From Pseudolysinimonas_A sp947085045 (GTDB taxonomy: Bacteria; Actinomycetota; Actinomycetes; Actinomycetales; Microbacteriaceae), in assembly GCA_947085045.1 (NCBI GenBank), contig CAMTUU010000004.1, forward strand, positions 1 to 64,000: 64,000 bases of DNA. Direction: 5' to 3'. The notes beneath the pieces were generated by a model. The model was not told where the DNA came from. It ran no database searches and saw only the letters and a list, made by a program, of their open reading frames with translations. The translations under genes were made by a program, and so were the position numbers. Of the stretch, positions 50,273 to 59,021 are shown piece after piece. Numbering within the stretch: the first letter of the stretch is position 1; each line of letters begins with the position of its first letter.

Positions 50273-51017
50273 TCATGTCGACGGAGTCGTGACCTCGACC
50301 GCCAGTTCCGAGAGCCGGTTCTCCAGCTGTTCCTCGTGCCCGGTGATGGTGACCACGGCATCCCGATGGATGACGACGAACTGCCCGTAGCGTCCCTCGA
50401 GCCGCCACGCGTCGGGGCCAGGGCCGCCCCACGTCGCCGATCCGGGCGATCTCCGAGGTGCGCAACAGCAGTCCGGTGCCGCCGAGGATGTGCCCGAGCG
50501 GGCAGCGCAGCCACTGCGGGTTGTCGATACCGAGCGGCTCGAACAGCCGCGGCACCAACCAGTCGCGCACGTCGCCGACGCGGGCGGAGAGGATGCGCAT
50601 CGCCACGTAGGTGCTCGCGTCGGAGCACTGCGTCACGCGTCCGCGGGAGGGGCGGCGCAACATCTCGGCCGCGAGGTCGGGCCAGGGGGCCGGCTCATGG
50701 CCGAACCAGAGGAAGTCGATGCCGCTCGTCATCGTGAGCAGCTCGCGGAGGGTGATCTCGGCGACACCGTCGCCGAGATCGAAGCCGGGGAAACTCTCGC
50801 CGACGGTTGTGGAGAGGGTGAGGATGCCCTCATCCACCGCCATCCCGACCGCGAGCACGGCGACGCCCTTCGAGAGCGAGAAGAGGTTCTCGCGGTCGTC
50901 GCGGCGCCAGCGATGGGAGGCGCGATCGTCGCCGACGCGGATCTCGACCCCGTAGACGCCGATCCCTTCGGCTTCCACCGCGGGGACGAACCGGCGGAGG
51001 GCTTCGGTGGCGCTCAT
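50273..51017 (-). pseudogene. Serine hydrolase (class C beta-lactamase fold), broken near the 3' end
   Basis: From ATG 51017 the protein reads ENLFSLSKGVAVLAVGMAVD (SxxK nucleophile motif), LLTMTSGIDFLWFGHEPAPW, QCSDASTYVAMRILS (YxN-like region) and RTSEIARIGDV. At about 50430 the frame is lost. The expected end, DAWRLEGRYGQFVVIHRDAV and VVTITGHEEQLENRLSELAV, is in another frame with its own stop at 50273-50275. About 30-50 residues between the two parts also seem missing. It overlaps the MarR gene by 4 bases. Confidence 0.65.
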
Positions 51018-51478
51018 CCCCCCACCCTGGCTCCGGGATCGCGCAGGGACGCGATCATCCCGCGCAGGATGCCCCGGGCGACCGACTGCTCCTCGACCGA
51101 GAGGCCGGTCAGCATCCTCGTCTCCACGGAGCGGACCGCGACCGTCGCCGCCGCGAGCCGCTCCCGGCCGCGGGCGGTGAGCTGCGTCGGCAGCACCTTG
51201 CCGACACGATCCTCGGCGGGGCGCGTCACGTCGCCGTCGCGCTCGAGGGTCTGCAGCAGCACGTTCATCGACTGGCGGGTGACGAACGCCCCGCGGGCGA
51301 GTTCGGAGTTCGAGAGCCCGGGCCGCTGCGCCAGCAGCTCGAGGCACGAGTAGTGCGTCACCGTCATCCCGAGGGGGCGCAGGGCGGCCTCCATCGCGAC
51401 GCGGAGGGCGCTGGATGCCTCCTTCAGCAGGTAGCCCAGCGAGGTCTCCAGGTCGATGCCCGGTCCGCCTCGACTCAT
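51014..51478 (-). CDS. MarR family regulator
   Basis: 154 residues. MarR winged helix: YSCLELLAQRPGLSNSELAR, GAFVTRQSMNVLLQTLERDG, LPTQLTARGRERLAAATVAV. Start ATG 51478 lies inside the first of two strong palindromic operators, so it probably represses itself and the divergent VOC gene. The ligand is unknown. Confidence 0.93.
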   Translation of the reverse strand: MSRGGPGIDLETSLGYLLKEASSALRVAMEAALRPLGMTVTHYSCLELLAQRPGLSNSELARGAFVTRQSMNVLLQTLERDGDVTRPAEDRVGKVLPTQLTARGRERLAAATVAVRSVETRMLTGLSVEEQSVARGILRGMIASLRDPGARVGG

Positions 51479-51494
51479 GTCAGTAGTCTGACAT
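51477..51494. promoter_or_regulatory. MarR operator 1 (overlaps marR start)
   Basis: ATGTCAG, TAGT, CTGACAT: perfect 7-bp arms with a 4-base spacer. The first bases include the start codon of the MarR gene. It shares the core TGTCAG-N4-CTGACA with site 2. Confidence 0.8.
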
Positions 51495-51505
51495 AGGTTT
51501 CTCGA

Positions 51506-51521
51506 TGTCAGAAAACTGACA
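51506..51521. promoter_or_regulatory. MarR operator 2 (upstream of VOC gene)
   Basis: TGTCAG, AAAA, CTGACA: perfect 6-bp arms with a 4-base spacer, 12 bases after site 1 and 20 bases before the VOC start. An AAGAAGGAG ribosome binding site follows, so this site must cover the VOC promoter or transcript start. Confidence 0.8.
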
Positions 51522-51540
51522 CGAAAGAAGGAGCACCACC

Positions 51541-51909
51541 ATGCCGGTCACCGGCCCCGACTTCCTCTCCCTCCAGGTGCGCGACCTCGTCGCCTCGCAG
51601 TCGTTCTACGAGACCTACCTCGGCCTCGTGCGGACGCCCGCCGGCCCGCCGCACGCCGTCGTCTTCACGACGACGCCGATCGCCTTCGCCCTGCGCGACC
51701 TCGTTCCCGGCACCGACCTCGTCGCCGTCGCCCAGCCCGGAATCGGTACGGCGATCTGGCTGCACGCGACCGACGTGCAGGGCATCCACGACTCCCTCGT
51801 CGCCGACGGGCATCCGATCGTCTCCGCGCCGATCGACGGACCGTTCGGCCGCACGTTCACGTTCGCCGACCCCGACGGCTACCAGATCACCCTGCACGAC
51901 AAGGCGTGA
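51541..51909 (+). CDS. VOC (glyoxalase/bleomycin resistance) protein
   Basis: 122 residues with AAGGAG upstream. Paired beta-alpha-beta modules: PDFLSLQVRDLVASQSFYET, LVRTPAGPPHAVVF, then GIHDSLVADGHPIV and GRTFTFADPDGYQITLHD. Metal ligands resembling E/H positions are present at the ends of strands. It is likely the target of the MarR protein; it may bind or detoxify a small toxic compound. Confidence 0.9.
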   Translation: MPVTGPDFLSLQVRDLVASQSFYETYLGLVRTPAGPPHAVVFTTTPIAFALRDLVPGTDLVAVAQPGIGTAIWLHATDVQGIHDSLVADGHPIVSAPIDGPFGRTFTFADPDGYQITLHDKA

Positions 51910-51930
51910 ATCACGGCGTTGAATAGGAGG

Positions 51931-52779
51931 ATGCCCGTCACCTCCGACACCCTCGTCGACTACCCCGCCGGGGCCACCTCGTCGCGCGGCACCGTGCTCG
52001 CCACCGTCCCCCTCGACGCCGGGCTCGGCGTCGTGCTCGACCGCACCGCCTTCCACGCGGTCGATGCCGGCTGGCCCGATCAGCCGGCCGACCGGGGCAC
52101 GCTCGCCGGGCATCCCGTGCTCGATGCGATCGTCGGCGCGACCGACGGCGGCGAGATCCTGATCGGCGGGGACATCCCGGTGCGCACGGGCACGGAGGGC
52201 TGGTCGTTCGTCGTCGTGCACGTTCTCGCGGCCGACGCCCCGGTGAACGTCGGGGATGAGGTCGAGGTGACCGTCGACGAGGGTTACCGGAGAGCGCTGA
52301 GCGCCGGGCACACCGCGTGCCACCTCGCCTCCCTGGCGCTCGACGCGGCGCTCGCCGACGCCTGGACCAAGGAGGTCGGCGGAGACGCGTTGGGCAACCC
52401 CGACTTCGAGTCCCACGCGAGTCAGTCGTCGCGCATCCACGAGAACGGCTCGGTCGACGTCTACCGCGTCGGCAAGTCGCTCCGCAAACGCGGCTTCGAC
52501 GTCACCGCACTCGACGACCTCGGCGGGGTCGCCGAGCGGGCCAACGCGCGGCTGGCCCGGTGGGTGGCTTCGGATGCCGGCATCCGCATCGATCGCGACG
52601 GCGACGGGCTCGGCGACCGCCGCCGCTGGGTGTGCGAGCTGCCCGGCGGGGAGGCCGTCATCCCGTGCGGCGGGACGCACCTCACGTCGCTCGGCGAGTT
52701 CGCGAGTGTGACCGTCGCACTCGAGCGCGCCGACGTCGAGGGCGGCATCGCGATCACCATGCGCACGACCGCCACCTGA
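51931..52779 (+). CDS. AlaX-like trans-editing protein (Ala/Thr-tRNA synthetase second additional domain)
   Basis: 282 residues from ATG 51931. An AGGAGG lies immediately before this ATG, which is too close, and TTG 51919 is in frame, so the start is uncertain. The zinc-editing motifs are GHTACHLASLALDAAL (HxxxH) and IPCGGTHLTSLGEF (CxxxH). Stand-alone AlaX proteins hydrolyse misacylated tRNA-Ala or related tRNAs. It lies 21 bases after the VOC gene. Confidence 0.88.
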   Translation: MPVTSDTLVDYPAGATSSRGTVLATVPLDAGLGVVLDRTAFHAVDAGWPDQPADRGTLAGHPVLDAIVGATDGGEILIGGDIPVRTGTEGWSFVVVHVLAADAPVNVGDEVEVTVDEGYRRALSAGHTACHLASLALDAALADAWTKEVGGDALGNPDFESHASQSSRIHENGSVDVYRVGKSLRKRGFDVTALDDLGGVAERANARLARWVASDAGIRIDRDGDGLGDRRRWVCELPGGEAVIPCGGTHLTSLGEFASVTVALERADVEGGIAITMRTTAT

Positions 52780-52793
52780 CGCAGACTGAGGGC

Positions 52794-53180
52794 ATGAGCA
52801 CCAACGTGTACCAACCCGGCGTCTGCAACATCGGCCCGGCGGAGATCCGGCAGCGCAGGATGTCGGGCTACCTGGGCATCGCGATCGCGGTGGTGTTCCT
52901 CGTGCTGGCGTTCGCCCTCGGCTGGCCCGCGTGGGCGCGGCTGTTCGTCGCACTTCCCGTGGCGCTCGCCGCCACCGGATTCCTCCAGGCGGCGTTCCAC
53001 TTCTGCGTGAAGTTCGGCACCCAGGGGATCTTCAACTTCGGCGAGGTCGGCACGCAGGAGGCGGTGCACGAGGCGGAGTACCGCCGCAAGGATCAGCGCA
53101 AGGTGCTGCAGATCGTCGGCCTGACGGCGCTCATCTCCGCCGTCGTCGCGGTGATCGCGTTCCTCATCCCGCTGCCGTAG
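52794..53180 (+). CDS. Small membrane protein
   Basis: 128 residues from ATG 52794. Starts NVYQPGVCNIGPAEIRQRRM and has helices GYLGIAIAVVFLVLAFALGW, LFVALPVALAATGFLQAAFH and a last VLQIVGLTALISAVVAVIAF. The fold is unassigned, though CNIGPAEI-R is a conserved start in such small actinobacterial membrane proteins. Function unknown. Confidence 0.75.
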   Translation: MSTNVYQPGVCNIGPAEIRQRRMSGYLGIAIAVVFLVLAFALGWPAWARLFVALPVALAATGFLQAAFHFCVKFGTQGIFNFGEVGTQEAVHEAEYRRKDQRKVLQIVGLTALISAVVAVIAFLIPLP

Positions 53181-53192
53181 CTCGGGCTCGAC

Positions 53193-53209
53193 GTTGACGC
53201 TGCGTCAAC
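53193..53209. promoter_or_regulatory. MerR-type operator/promoter before TipAS remnant
   Basis: GTTGACGC, T, GCGTCAAC is a perfect 8-bp inverted repeat. It contains a TTGACG -35 box, with TAGCGT as a -10 box (53213-53218) at a 17-19 base spacing. This layout is typical of MerR-family promoters that control their own gene. It precedes ATG 53226. Confidence 0.65.
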
Positions 53210-53225
53210 GCCTAGCGTCGGGGGC

Positions 53226-53688
53226 ATGACCGAACGCCGGATGCAGTCCCCGATGTCCGCCGACGAGAAGCGCGCCGCGTGGGGCGACTTCGCCGCCCGC
53301 GAGGACGAGACCTCGACGAGGTCGAACAGCGCTGGGGTGCGACCGACGCCTCCGCCGAGTCGACCCGCAGGGTCGCCGCCCACGGCCCCGCGGAGTGGAC
53401 CGAGATCAACGCGGGCAACGCCGCCGTCGAGGTGACGATCCGCGACCTGATGGATGCCGGCGCCGACCCGCGCTCGGCGGCCCGCGATGGATGCCGCGGA
53501 GGCGCAGCGTGTGCACATCGGCCGCTGGTTCTCCGCGAAGGATCACGACTTCCACGTGGCGAAGAGCGACCTCTCCGTGCAGGATCCGAGGTTCCGGGAG
53601 TCGATCGAGAAGAACACCCGTGCGGGTACGGCGGAGTGGCTGCAGGCGGCCATCATCGCCAACGCCGCGCGGCACGTGCCGGTCAGGC
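53226..53688 (+). pseudogene. TipAL-like regulator remnant: TipAS domain without HTH, frameshifted
   Basis: ATG 53226 gives MTERRMQSPMSADEKRAAWG, then DFAARED. The frame is lost near 53310 and the expected continuation is in a second frame: EVEQRWGATDASAESTRRVA and GPAEWTEINAGNAAVEVTIR. It is lost again near 53480, and a third frame gives DAAEAQRVHIGRWFSAKDHD and LSVQDPRFRESIEKNTRAG. These are the parts of a TipAS antibiotic-binding domain. The MerR HTH and helix that should precede it are absent, although the MerR-type promoter is intact. It is non-functional unless the frames are wrong. Confidence 0.7.
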
Positions 53689-54024
53689 GAGATAGACCTT
53701 CCGCAGCGTCTCGTGCACGACCCAGGTCGTGCGCATCCCCTCGGCGAGCCGCATGACCGACCCGGGGGCGAGTTCGACCGACGGTAGCCCCTCGAACGAC
53801 ACCGTCGCCCGACCGGCGAGCACGACGAACACCTCGTCGACCTCGGTGTCGGTGGCGGTGCCGGGGGTCATCTCCCAGACGCCGATCTCGCAGCCGTCGC
53901 GCTCATCGAGCACGAGCGTCCCCGTGGTGGGCTCCCCGGAGACGATCTGAAATGCGGGCAGCGGCTCGTGGTCGAGGGTCACGGCGGCCGCCGCGACGAG
54001 GATGCCGGGGTCGAGCGCGGTCAT
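53683..54024 (-). CDS. Cupin (cupin_3) protein
   Basis: 113 residues from ATG 54024. Cupin strands: EIGVWEMTPGTATDTEVDEV, FVVLAGRATVSFEGLP and APGSVMRLAEGMRTTWVVHE. This small (S)-ureidoglycine-like cupin_3 type is often found beside DAO-type oxidases. The ATGA overlap couples it to the oxidase upstream. The reaction is unknown. Confidence 0.88.
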   Translation of the reverse strand: MTALDPGILVAAAAVTLDHEPLPAFQIVSGEPTTGTLVLDERDGCEIGVWEMTPGTATDTEVDEVFVVLAGRATVSFEGLPSVELAPGSVMRLAEGMRTTWVVHETLRKVYLA

Positions 54025-55433
54025 GAGTCGAACCCGAGGCCGAGGGCATCCAGGGTCTTCAGCAGCACGTCGCGCTTCCCGTCGTTGTGGTCGGCGCGGT
54101 CGAGTGACCGGCGCGTCAGGTTGATAACGGTCGAGGCCGCGGGCTCGGGCGGGAACGGCAGCGGACGCTCGCGCACCATCCGCAGTTCGGTGATCTCGGT
54201 CGACGCGCCGGCGAGCTGGTCGAGCATCACGTCGGCGGCGAACCGGGTGGCGGCAACGCCGAGTCCGGTGAACCCGGCGGCGTAGGCGACCCGGCCGCGG
54301 CGGGCGGTTCCGAAGAACGCGCAGAACCGGGTGCTGGTGTCGATGACGCCGGCCCAACGGTGGCTGAAGCGGATGCCCTCCAGCTGCGGGAACGTCGTGA
54401 GGAAGTGGCTCGCGAGGCGGCGGAAGCTCGCCGGGCGCTCCTCGTACCAGGGACGGATGCGGCCGCCGGAGAAGTACACGGCGTCGTATCCGCCGTAGAG
54501 GATGCGGTTGTCGGCCGAGAGCCGCGAGTAGTGGAACTGGTTCGCGAGGTCGGCGAGCCCCTGCCGGTTGCCCCAGCCGATCGACGCGAGTTGCGCGGAC
54601 GTCAGCGGCTCGGTCATCAGCACGTAGTCGTAGACCGGCACGGTCATCAGGCGGTTGCGCTTCAGCAGCGACGGGAAAACGTTGGTCGCGAGGGCGACCC
54701 TCGCGGCGCGCACGGTGCCGGCGTCGGTGCGGAGGGTGACGGCATCCGTCGTGCGGTCGAGGCCGCGCACGCGGGAGCGCTCGAAAAGTTCCACCCCGAG
54801 GTCGGCTGCGACGCGGGCGAGTTCGACGGCGAGCTTGCCGGGATGCACGAGCGCAGTCGAGCGGCGCTCCCAGCGTCCGGCGAGGAAGGTCGGCGACGCG
54901 ATCTCGGCGCGCACGGCGGCCTCGTCGAGGAAGGTGTCGTCGGCGGTGTCGGGCTCCTGCAGCCACGGGATCTGGTGAGGCTCGACGGCGACGCTCAGGG
55001 TGCCGGTGCGCTCGAAGTCGGCGGCGATCCGGTAGCGGCCGACGGCCTCCTCGATCGCGTCGAGGTTCGCGGCGCCCAGGCGGTCGAGCTGCGCCAGCTC
55101 CTCCGGCCAGCGGCGCTCGCCGTTCGACTCCCCGTGGGTCAGGCTCGCCTCGACGAACCCGCCGTTTCGGCCCGACGCGGCGCCGCCGATGCCGCCTGCT
55201 TCGAGCAGCACGACTCTCCGGTCGGGGTCGCGCTCCTTCGCGCGGATCGCGGTCCACAGCCCGGTGTAGCCGCCGCCGACGACCGCCAGGTCGGCGTCGA
55301 CCGTCGCGGTGAGACCCGGATGCGCGGGCCGGGCGACGTCGTCGAGCCAGAACACCGACGGGCGGCTGCGGGCGAGCGACTCCTCGACGAGGGATGCCGC
55401 GGGCGCCTGCCGCTCGAAGATCGTCGAACCCAT
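54021..55433 (-). CDS. FAD-dependent DAO-type oxidoreductase (amine/gamma-glutamylputrescine oxidase-like)
   Basis: 470 residues from ATG 55433 (GTG 55436 adds one). FAD site DLAVVGGGYTGLWTAIRAKE at residues 47-66, then GGIGGAASGRNGGFVEAS; the C-terminal DAO part has GYDAVYFSGGRI and GVIDTSTRFCAFFG. It resembles the PuuB family that oxidises amine groups of small amino compounds. It is co-translated with the cupin gene and 27 bases after IclR. Confidence 0.9.
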   Translation of the reverse strand: MGSTIFERQAPAASLVEESLARSRPSVFWLDDVARPAHPGLTATVDADLAVVGGGYTGLWTAIRAKERDPDRRVVLLEAGGIGGAASGRNGGFVEASLTHGESNGERRWPEELAQLDRLGAANLDAIEEAVGRYRIAADFERTGTLSVAVEPHQIPWLQEPDTADDTFLDEAAVRAEIASPTFLAGRWERRSTALVHPGKLAVELARVAADLGVELFERSRVRGLDRTTDAVTLRTDAGTVRAARVALATNVFPSLLKRNRLMTVPVYDYVLMTEPLTSAQLASIGWGNRQGLADLANQFHYSRLSADNRILYGGYDAVYFSGGRIRPWYEERPASFRRLASHFLTTFPQLEGIRFSHRWAGVIDTSTRFCAFFGTARRGRVAYAAGFTGLGVAATRFAADVMLDQLAGASTEITELRMVRERPLPFPPEPAASTVINLTRRSLDRADHNDGKRDVLLKTLDALGLGFDS

Positions 55434-55460
55434 CACCGCGCCTCTCGGTCGTCTCCGACG

Positions 55461-56237
55461 CTACCGGGCCACGCGGTCGACGAGCGCCGAGATCTCGGCG
55501 TAGGCCGCCTCGAGCTCCGCCATCGGCGTGCGGAACGCGAGCCCGCTCACGCTGATCGCCCCGGACGGCGTTGACGAGCCGTCGAGGTGCACCCGTACCG
55601 CCAGGCAGTTGACGCCGAGTTCGTTCTCCTGGTCGTCGACCCCGTAGCCCCGTTCCCGGGTGCGGGCGAGTTCCGCCGCGAGACCCTCGGGCGTCGTGAT
55701 CGTGTGCGGAGTGCGCGCGTCGATCGTCGCCCCGTCGAGCCAGGCCACGACATCCGCTGGTGTGGCCAGCAGCCCCGCCAGCAGCACCTTGCCGACCGCG
55801 GTCGTCGCGGCGGGGTTGCGGCCGCCGACCATCGAGGTGAGCCGCACGGCGCCGACCGACGGATCGACCTTGGCCCGGTAGACGATGTCGTGCCCGTCGA
55901 GCACGCCGTAGTGTGCGGTCTCGCCGAAGCGCTCGGCGAGGGCGCGCAGCACGGGCTCGATCCGCTCGGTCTCGGGCCGCGCGGCGTGGTGGCGGAAGGC
56001 GAGCCGCACGAACTCGTCGCCGAGGGCGTAGCGACCCCGGCCCGACTGCTCGGCGAGCCCCGATCGCACGAGCGATCCGAGGGCCCGGTGGATGGTCGAC
56101 TTCGATCCGCCCATCGCGGCGGCGAGGTCGTCGAGGGTGGCCCCCTCGGGATGCCCGGCGAGCTCGACGAGCAGCGCCAGCACCCGATCGGCGCCGACCA
56201 GTTTCTCGTCGCTGGGTTCGTCGAGCGCCATCGTCAT
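55461..56237 (-). CDS. IclR family transcriptional regulator
   Basis: 258 residues from ATG 56237 (ATG 56231 also possible). N-terminal HTH GATLDDLAAAMGGSKSTIHR with ALGSLVRSGLAEQSGRGRYA, then the IclR effector domain (MVGGRNPAATTAVGKVLLAG, EELGVNCLAVRVHLD). It should sense a catabolite of the sugar-acid pathway. Its stop and start overlap neighbours, so it is inside the operon that it probably controls. Confidence 0.94.
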   Translation of the reverse strand: MTMALDEPSDEKLVGADRVLALLVELAGHPEGATLDDLAAAMGGSKSTIHRALGSLVRSGLAEQSGRGRYALGDEFVRLAFRHHAARPETERIEPVLRALAERFGETAHYGVLDGHDIVYRAKVDPSVGAVRLTSMVGGRNPAATTAVGKVLLAGLLATPADVVAWLDGATIDARTPHTITTPEGLAAELARTRERGYGVDDQENELGVNCLAVRVHLDGSSTPSGAISVSGLAFRTPMAELEAAYAEISALVDRVAR

Positions 56238-57256
56238 CGCCGCGGATCCACGTGCACCTTCGGGCCGGGGCCGGCATCCGGCCCTCGCCGGCCGTCGAGC
56301 CGCGCGGGGACGTCGTCGAGCCCGACGACCTCGCTGACGATCGCGTCGGGCACGACGGCCCCGCTCGCGAAGCCCTCGATCGCCCCGGCCAGACCGGGGG
56401 AGGCGGAGAGGATGCCGACCGCCGTCACGTCCTTGAGCGCGATGACCCGGGAATCGACCTCGCTCGGCGTCGACGACAGCCCGATGAAGACGACGCGACC
56501 GGCGGGCTTGACCAGCCGGACGGCGAGGGCGGGGGAGGTGTCGACGCTCGTGCAGTCGAGGACGGCGTCGAAACGGTCGCCCTCACCGGCCGCGACCTCG
56601 TCCACGGTCACGACGTGCCGGACGCCCAGCTCTTGCGCGAGCTCGAGCGACCGGGGTCGTACCCCCGCGAGGTGCACCTCGGCGCCCTCGGCGAGCGCGA
56701 ACTGCGCGGCGAGCAGGCCGATCGTGCCCGATCCCAGGATCAGCACGGTCTTCCCGGGTTCGAGTTCGGCCGCACGCACCGCGCGCAAAGAGTTGCCCCC
56801 CGGTTCGACGAGCGCGGCGGCGGTCACCGACACGTGCTCCGGGATCGGGTAGGCGAACCGGGTCGGCACCAGCATCTGCTCGGCGAGAGCTCCCGGCCAG
56901 CCATCGCGGATGCCGACCTCGAAGCGGTTCGGGCAGACGTGGTGCACGCCGCGGCGGCAGTAGTCGCACTTGCCGCAGCCGAGCATCGTGTCGCCCGTGA
57001 CCCGCGTGCCGATCCACTCCGCGTCGTCGGGCGAACCCGTCGCGATCACGCGACCGGTCCATTCGTGGCCGAGCCGGATCGGGAAGTGCGTGTAGCCGTC
57101 CTCGATGTACGACATCTCGCCCGAGTAGAGCTCGATGTCGGTGCCGCAGATGCCGACGCGTTCCACCTCGACGAGCAGTTCGCCCGGGCCGGCGACCGGG
57201 GCGTCGACCTCCTGCACCGACGCCTGCCCGGGCGCGGTCACGACGAGGGCGCGCAT
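56234..57256 (-). CDS. Zinc-dependent alcohol dehydrogenase
   Basis: 340 residues. Catalytic zinc ligands ERVGICGTDIELYSG (Cys), RLGHEWTGRV (His), structural zinc cysteines MLGCGKCDYCRRGVHHVC. NAD site LILGSGTIGLLAAQFALAEG. MDR family, related to L-threonine or sorbitol type enzymes; here likely a sugar, sugar-acid or hydroxy-acid dehydrogenase. TGATG overlap with the upstream FAH gene; ATGA overlap with iclR. Confidence 0.94.
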   Translation of the reverse strand: MRALVVTAPGQASVQEVDAPVAGPGELLVEVERVGICGTDIELYSGEMSYIEDGYTHFPIRLGHEWTGRVIATGSPDDAEWIGTRVTGDTMLGCGKCDYCRRGVHHVCPNRFEVGIRDGWPGALAEQMLVPTRFAYPIPEHVSVTAAALVEPGGNSLRAVRAAELEPGKTVLILGSGTIGLLAAQFALAEGAEVHLAGVRPRSLELAQELGVRHVVTVDEVAAGEGDRFDAVLDCTSVDTSPALAVRLVKPAGRVVFIGLSSTPSEVDSRVIALKDVTAVGILSASPGLAGAIEGFASGAVVPDAIVSEVVGLDDVPARLDGRRGPDAGPGPKVHVDPRR

Positions 57257-58116
57257 CAGAGTGCCGGGTTCGCGACCACGCGCTGCGTCTGGGTGCCGAG
57301 CCGCGTGCCCCCGAGCGTCAGCGTCTCGCCGCCGTGCAGGTAGCGGTTCGGCGACATCCCGAGTCCCACGCCGGGCGGGGTGCCGGTGTTGATGAGGTCG
57401 CCGGGCTCGAGGGCCATGAACTGGCTGACGTAGTGCACGATGAACGCCGGGCTGAACACCATCGTCGACGTCGAGCCGTTCTGCACCCGCTCGCCGTCGA
57501 TCTCGAGCCAGAGGTCGAGGTCGAGCACGTCGCCGATCTCGTCGGGCGTGACCAGGTACGGGCCCGCCGGGTTGAACGTCGGGGCCGACTTGCCCTTGAC
57601 CCACTGGCCGCCGCGCTCGATCTGCCAGGCGCGCTCGCTCACGTCGTTGACCAGCACGTAGCCGGCGATCGCCGCCTCGGCCGCCGCCTCGTCGGCGAGG
57701 TAGGACGCGTGCGACCCGATCACGATGCCGAGCTCGACCTCCCAGTCGGTCTTCTCCGAACCGCGCGGGACGAGCACGTCGTCGTCGGGCCCGATGAGGG
57801 TGTTCGGCGCCTTGTTGAAGAGGATCGGCTCGGTGGGCACGGCCTGCCCGGTCTCGGCGGCGTGGTCGCTGTAGTTGAGCCCGACGCAGAGGATCTGGTG
57901 CGGCCGGGCGAACGGGGCACCGAACCGGCGATCACCGATCGGTTCGGCCCGCCCGACTCGCTCGGCGACGATCGCCGGGAGGGTCGCGAGCGCGCCCGAG
58001 GCGAAGAACGCTTCGTCGAAGTCCGCCACGACATCGCTCAGGTCGACGAACAGGTCGCCGTCGAGCACGACCCCGGGGGTCTCGGATCCGGCGGCGCCGA
58101 TGCGGGCGAGTCTCAT
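57256..58116 (-). CDS. Fumarylacetoacetate hydrolase family protein
   Basis: 286 residues. FAH core: ILCVGLNYSDHAAETG, ILFNKAPNTLIGPDDDVLVP, TDWEVELGIVIG (metal Glu and Asp), GYVLVNDVSERAWQIE and LINTGTPPGVGLGM. Family members cleave C-C bonds of diketo acids; in the non-phosphorylating rhamnose or fucose routes one cleaves 2,4-diketo-3-deoxy acids to pyruvate and lactate. That role fits its neighbours. Confidence 0.94.
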   Translation of the reverse strand: MRLARIGAAGSETPGVVLDGDLFVDLSDVVADFDEAFFASGALATLPAIVAERVGRAEPIGDRRFGAPFARPHQILCVGLNYSDHAAETGQAVPTEPILFNKAPNTLIGPDDDVLVPRGSEKTDWEVELGIVIGSHASYLADEAAAEAAIAGYVLVNDVSERAWQIERGGQWVKGKSAPTFNPAGPYLVTPDEIGDVLDLDLWLEIDGERVQNGSTSTMVFSPAFIVHYVSQFMALEPGDLINTGTPPGVGLGMSPNRYLHGGETLTLGGTRLGTQTQRVVANPAL

Positions 58117-59003
58117 GTCGTTTCCTTCTGGGTCGATCCGCTCCAGCGGTGGGGCGGGATGCCGGCGACGCCGACGTCGGCGAGGAACAGCGCGCCGTCG
58201 GCCGGCACGCGCTCCTCGGGGGTCAGGTGTTCGATGGCGGAGGTGATGACGAGGCGCTCGCCGACGAAGCCGACGCAGGTCGGCTGCTGCGCGTCGACGA
58301 GCACCCGGGCGATCTCGCGCCCGTCGGGGGAGTACCGCACCACGCAGCCGCCTGCGAACTGGGCGACCCACAGCATCCCCTCGGCGTCGACGCGCATCCC
58401 GTCGGGGTAGCCCGGGAAGTCGGTTACGACCGGCACCCACGGCTCGTCGCCGTCGAATTCACCGGGACCGTAGGAGTGGCTCGAGAGCGTCTTCGTGGGG
58501 GTGTCGACGTGGTAGATCGTGCCCCCATCGGGCGACCAGCCGACACCGTTGGAGAGTTGGATGCCGTGCCGCAGGGTCTCCACCGAGCCGTCGGGGGAGA
58601 CCCGCAGGAGCTTCTCGAGACCGATGGGCCCGCTGAGCGACAGGGTGCCGACGACGAACCGGCCCTGCGGGTCCACGCCTCCGTCGTTGAAGCGCATCGG
58701 GCGTTCGTCGGTCAGCAGATCGGGGCCGAAGGACAGGTCGCCGTCGGAGGAGATCGTGGCGAGGCGACGGGCGGCTGCGACGAGCAACCCGCCGTCCTCG
58801 GCCAGCGCGACGGCGCCGACGGTCTCGCGCACCCGCACCTCGGCGGTGTCGACGAGCCGGTCACCGTCGAGGCGAGCGGAGAGCACTCGGCCCTCTCGGA
58901 TGTCGACGAAGCGCACGAGTCCGGCGCGGTCGTCGTAGAGCACGCCCTCGGCGAGGTCGTAGCGCTCGGGCGCGGCTTCGACGCCGCGCAGATCCTGTGC
59001 CAT
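58113..59003 (-). CDS. SMP-30/gluconolactonase family lactonase
   Basis: 296 residues from ATG 59003. Beta-propeller with metal residues in DLAEGVLYDDR (Glu), RFNDGGVDPQGRFVVG (Asn/Asp), LSNGVGWSPDGGTIYHVDTP and YPDGMRVDAEGMLWVA (Asp). It opens aldonolactones to aldonates. It is first in the minus-strand operon and is divergent from the dehydratase across an IclR-like operator. ATGA overlap with the FAH gene. Confidence 0.94.
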   Translation of the reverse strand: MAQDLRGVEAAPERYDLAEGVLYDDRAGLVRFVDIREGRVLSARLDGDRLVDTAEVRVRETVGAVALAEDGGLLVAAARRLATISSDGDLSFGPDLLTDERPMRFNDGGVDPQGRFVVGTLSLSGPIGLEKLLRVSPDGSVETLRHGIQLSNGVGWSPDGGTIYHVDTPTKTLSSHSYGPGEFDGDEPWVPVVTDFPGYPDGMRVDAEGMLWVAQFAGGCVVRYSPDGREIARVLVDAQQPTCVGFVGERLVITSAIEHLTPEERVPADGALFLADVGVAGIPPHRWSGSTQKETT

Positions 59004-59021
59004 AATTCAGAATAGTAACCA

